Positions 63,201-64,000 of a stretch of DNA of 64,000 bases are shown piece by piece (the stretch's first letter is position 1; every line of letters begins with the position of its first letter). The translations under genes were made by a program, and so were the position numbers. This DNA comes from Hexactinellida sp. DTS-2022. Taxonomy: Eukaryota; Porifera; Hexactinellida. The notes under the pieces were generated by a model. It was not told where the DNA came from. It saw only the letters and a program-made list of their open reading frames with translations, and made no database searches. The stretch lies in the NCBI GenBank assembly GCA_028753945.1, contig JAPNXP010000015.1:372001-436000 (forward strand), in the 5' to 3' direction.

Positions 63201-64000
63201 TGACTAATAATACGTACATATTTGTAGGACGAGTCACACTAGAAGCTGCCTGCTATATCTAGCCGCTTCTGAGGTGTTTGGCGCCCTAATTCTATACATT
63301 CTCACCTCGAATAACCCTCATTCCAAGTCTGCAAAGATCTTAAACAGAATATCACAGGACAACGCTTGTTTCGAGAAGTTGCTCCGAGACGGGAACATCC
63401 CGTTATTCTACGAGCTCTGCATTCACGCTGAGAACCTCCCCCCCGGGGCAGTGGGCCTATCGAAGCTGGATATTCCCAGCTGTCCCGTGTACGTGCCTAC
63501 TCAGGAGTACAACCTGTTGGATAACGTGGCACGGGCGGCCGAGACCCCCTTCGGAATGGGAGTTATAAATAGTATGCTTAAGGGGTCCGTCTCGGAGAGA
63601 AGTACTTGTGTTCTCTCGCTACCCTATCTATGCAGGTAGGAATGTGACTATAGTGTGTATGTGTGTACAGTCGAAACTGGTATTTCTAATCGATTATTTG
63701 CATGGAAATAAAGTAGAAAAATCGATTGAAATACAACAAAATTGGAATTTCTTACACAATTAGTTTAGATAGTTAGTTAGAAAAAACCGATTAGTTAGAA
63801 AACCCCGGTATTAGAAAAACCGGTTTCAACTGTACCTAATTTATCTGTGTTTATTTAGGACTAAAAAGAAGAGGTTTTTCCACGACTTTAGTGGCACTGT
63901 AACTTCCCTGATTGAGATTCTATCTAGCCCAATCGATGAGGACCAGTTCCACCAATCCATCAAGGTATTCAGTTACTTCTGTGAGTCCCTTCACAAGCCC
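54267..64000 (+). CDS. ARMC5: Armadillo repeat-containing protein 5, 3' end beyond window
   Basis: Six exons in the window: 54267-54623, 55051-55386, 61654-62135, 62702-62893, 63228-63635 and 63859-64000 (continues). All join in phase, giving 639 codons. It resembles ARMC5: an N-terminal RFLRESHGLEFL segment, LLVGILGNCCILS, armadillo-type helices (NAGGIQLLLKKL, SALQFVINV), and TPFGMGVINSMLKGSVSERS with CVLSLPYLCR, corresponding to the ARMC5 block before its C-terminal BTB domain. The BTB region should lie past 64000. ARMC5 is a substrate receptor for CUL3 ubiquitin ligase acting on RNA polymerase II subunit RPB1 (family knowledge). Intron 2 is about 6.3 kb, far longer than the others, because it carries three antisense TIL-domain genes. 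The start Met is tentative; an upstream in-frame acceptor-like GTTTAG leaves another 5' exon possible. Confidence 0.88.
54646..55017. repeat. Family-I MITE with a nested family-H MITE
   Basis: The outer element runs from CAGTAGATTCTGTTAATAGG to TATTAACAGAGTCCACTG/TA. At its TTGTA|CTC site a family-H copy (54757-54971, CAGTCGAAACCGGTTTATTC to CCCCGGTTTCAACTG) is inserted with TA duplicated on both sides. The inner copy has an extra (GGGTTATTCTAACTC)n expansion. It lies in ARMC5 intron 1. Confidence 0.9.
55390..55650. repeat. (TTG)n/(TTTG)n low-complexity tract at a splice donor
   Basis: Follows the ARMC5 intron 2 donor by a few bases and continues as degraded TTTG and TTGTTTA words. Confidence 0.85.
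55930..56270 (-). repeat. 30-bp tandem repeat, about 11 units (downstream of the TIL gene)
   Basis: Unit GGCCTGGTCCTATGTTGTTG followed by AGGTTCATCA, exactly 30 bp. On the minus strand one frame reads PDEPQQHRTR in each unit, in line with the Arg/Pro tail of the TIL gene at 56311-56937 if a one-base shift is allowed. Stop-free frames on the plus strand are shadows. Confidence 0.9.
56311..56937 (-). CDS. Secreted single-TIL-domain protein with acidic and Arg/Pro-rich tail
   Basis: A frame of 208 aa. Signal peptide at the N-terminus (MRGFLTSVLLAAVAGFVLAQ, preceded by a possible upstream Met). One TIL domain follows with all ten cysteines in order (EC...TCGGCEPTC...MC...VC...GCYC...EC...EC). 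Next is an (SD)n/SDSE run, then basic Pro-rich sequence. TIL domains are protease-inhibitor folds that also occur as structural modules. The frame stops at TAG 56311, but the sequence downstream repeats the tail theme (KHP then RTRPxEP) in the next frame, through about 11 copies of a 10-residue unit, to a TGA at 55812-55814. An extra C in CACCCC near 56385 (the parallel copy has CACCCA) would explain the break. It may be a true truncation, a polymorphism or a sequence error. Confidence 0.78.
   Translation of the reverse strand: MEYIHTMRGFLTSVLLAAVAGFVLAQECPDGELYTTCGGCEPTCETAGTMVMCAAVCRQGCYCTYGEVRNSKGECIDVSECPVPGGIGTAEVECDPNDPECEMYSDSDSDSDSDSDSDSECEINETHLDGILILESRKKPCFAKHHDKKGPRPRPRLNGRPRPVDPREPGEGDKIRPPKTRPEGSKHPKDQASKRTNRRIETRRNRTP
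57227..59026 (-). CDS. Secreted two-TIL-domain protein with His/Gly and Asn/Glu/Gly repeats
   Basis: An intronless frame of 599 aa. Signal peptide MNLFKTIILVLTFAIAVQG, then two TIL domains with ten cysteines each (CGNNEKYFGCGCDITC... and CGENQVYKECGSACDQTC...). From about residue 145 the protein is nearly all repeat: 7-residue NGNEGDG units alternating with His blocks (HGHGHGPRHGHGHSHGHG) in several higher-order copies, then a Gly/Arg-rich end RGRGNEGGHRGRGGPGPG. No transmembrane segment follows. His-rich and acidic stretches would bind metal ions or cationic surfaces. Similar compositions occur in secreted matrix and biosilica proteins of glass sponges (glassin type), but that link is only by composition. 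Flanked by two other TIL genes on the same strand. Confidence 0.85.
   Translation of the reverse strand: MNLFKTIILVLTFAIAVQGKPTCGNNEKYFGCGCDITCDNFDQGIECTESICNEGCFCIARHARNSSGHCVSMFACPRDNNLCGENQVYKECGSACDQTCDNYGENFKCNLTYCRAGCHCKDNLVNIDGMCVELSECSGKGTDENENEGGEGNENEGDGNENEGDGNENEGDGNENEGGHGHGHGHSHGHGHGHGHENEGDGHGNGHGHSHGHGHGHENEGDGNGNEGDGNGNEGEGNGNEGDGNGNEGGNGHGHGHGPRHGHGHSHGHGNEGDGNGNEGDGNGNEGDGNGNEGDGNGNEGGNGHGHGHGPRHGHGHSHGHGNEGDGNGNEGDGNGNEGEGNGNEGDGNGNEGGNGHGPRHGHGHSHGHGNEGDGNGNEGDGNGNEGDGNGNEGEGNGNEGGNEGGNGHGHGHGPRHGHGHSHGHGNEGDGNGNEGDGNGNEGDGNGNEGNGNGNEGNGNGNGNGNEGDGNGNEGNGNGNEGNGNGNEGNGNGNEGNGNGNEGEGNGNEGDGNGNEGNGNGNEGDGNGNEGDGNGNEGEGNGNEGDGNGNEGGNGYERGHGRGRGRGNEGGHRGRGGPGPGRRHESGPKKGGHGRGPKH
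59601..59757. repeat. MITE, family D (157 bp), near-identical to 21759-21915
   Basis: TA/CAGTGGATGCCGGTTATAAG at the left and ATATCCGACATCTACTG/TA at the right. By eye it differs from the USP40 intron copy at only a few positions. Confidence 0.9.
59892..60981 (-). CDS. Three-TIL-domain protein with C-terminal hydrophobic anchor
   Basis: Two exons on the minus strand, 60632-60981 and 59892-60237, joined through CTGTAG|GTATG...TATAG|GTATGG, give 231 aa. Signal peptide MNNSNKLVMLLSILLVLSIL, then three TIL domains of ten cysteines each (CGVGEVYTSCGTACPDTC..., CDTNQKYECGTECPDTC..., CPINRHYNRCGTSCPATC...). The splice falls inside the second domain. The last ~30 residues are hydrophobic (APILAIFGLLVNLVTLF), suggesting a GPI-anchor signal or a membrane tail. 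Multi-TIL proteins often inhibit serine proteases outside the cell. Its intron holds tandem copies of an ATTTACAAATGGCTGTATAA word (60480-60625). Confidence 0.85.
60295..60625. repeat. GCTCCTAATCC-family element with tandemly repeated end
   Basis: 60300-60470 is the complement of the family at 5218-5395 (GCGAGACGCTCCTTTTGGAT ... AGGAGCGTATTTACAAATGG). Its last ~45 bp (GATTAGGAGCGTATTTACAA ATGGCTGTATAATACACT) is then repeated four times in tandem to 60625, inside the intron of the three-TIL gene. Confidence 0.85.
61123..61313. repeat. MITE, family C (191 bp)
   Basis: TA/CAGTCAGGTTCTTTTATTAT at the left and AATAAGCAGACCTGACTG at the right. It lies in ARMC5 intron 2 upstream of the TIL cluster. 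Confidence 0.87.
62378..62621. repeat. Family-C MITE containing a 69-bp family-B MITE
   Basis: The outer element spans TA/CAGTCAGGTCTGCTTATCGT to ACAATAAAAGCCTGACTG/TA. At 62494-62562 sits CAGTAAACTCCGCTTAATAG ... TTAAGCGGAGTCGACTG, flanked by TA on both sides. The outer sequence resumes exactly where the intact copy at 22407-22593 predicts. It lies in ARMC5 intron 3. Confidence 0.93.
63110..63200. repeat. MITE, family D fragment
   Basis: TTCTTATAACCGGCATAAAT, a GGCAACCGTTTTCCA block and a TATCCGGTATCTATTGTA end, in ARMC5 intron 4. Before it (about 62925-63000) a hAT-like CAGTGGTTCTCAACTTGGGG start is visible. Confidence 0.75.
63668..63832. repeat. MITE, family H (165 bp)
   Basis: TA/CAGTCGAAACTGGTATTTCT at the left and TTAGAAAAACCGGTTTCAACTG/TA at the right. 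It nearly fills ARMC5 intron 5 (63636-63858). Confidence 0.88.

Overview
The window is nuclear DNA of an animal. Genes are split by short GT-AG introns (mostly 200-700 bp) and lie close together, and many are recognisable metazoan orthologues: ADAP, TEX11, USP40, CLASRP, a NEK9-like kinase, a Ki-67/Repo-Man-like protein, MPPED1/2, ESF1, RCL1 and ARMC5. The compact layout, the paired coiled-coil/NHL-propeller genes, TIL-domain secreted proteins and an acetylornithine-deacetylase-type enzyme that vertebrates lack suggest an early-branching animal. A sponge, possibly a glass sponge, is my inference and is not proven by the sequence. I saw no rRNA or tRNA gene, CRISPR array or virus.

Layout. 1-955: 3' end of an ADAP-type ArfGAP. 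1.86-3.81 kb: about 54 copies of a 36-bp minisatellite. 3.83-7.9 kb: TEX11/SPO22-like meiotic gene whose 5' end I cannot find. 8.85-10.1 kb: NHL gene A. 10.6-11.6 kb (minus): secreted LRR protein. 12.2-14.4 kb: Rab GTPase with a long N-terminal extension. 14.6-16.9 kb: zinc-finger protein. 17.1-24.1 kb: USP40 (9 exons, 1373 aa). 24.3-30.3 kb: CLASRP (19 exons, 495 aa) with an intronless ankyrin gene nested antisense in one intron. 31.0-32.2 kb: NHL gene B. 32.7-36.7 kb: intronless NEK-RCC1 kinase. 37.2-38.2 kb: small putative ciliary protein. 38.6-43.2 kb: Ki-67-like protein. 43.8-44.7 kb: MPPED phosphoesterase. 45.1-50.3 kb: ESF1 with an M20 deacetylase gene nested antisense. 50.6-52.1 kb: RNA ligase. 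52.4-53.5 kb: RCL1. 54.3 kb to the window end: ARMC5, whose 6.3-kb second intron holds three antisense TIL-domain secreted-protein genes.

Three themes recur. First, antisense genes sit inside introns of three separate host genes. Second, introns and intergenic DNA are packed with short inverted-repeat elements of at least eight families. Several have CAGT...ACTG termini and TA target duplications typical of pogo/Tigger-like (Tc1-mariner) MITEs, and some insertions are nested. Third, the two NHL genes are a recent duplicate pair. Their upstream DNA and coiled coil are nearly unchanged, but their propellers differ mainly by amino-acid-changing substitutions, which suggests diversifying selection on a recognition surface.

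ESF1, the RNA ligase and RCL1 lie in one same-strand run. ESF1 and RCL1 both act in small-subunit ribosome biogenesis. Exon joins were inferred by eye from splice signals, reading phase and remembered family sequences; total coding lengths divide by three for every multi-exon gene assembled in full.
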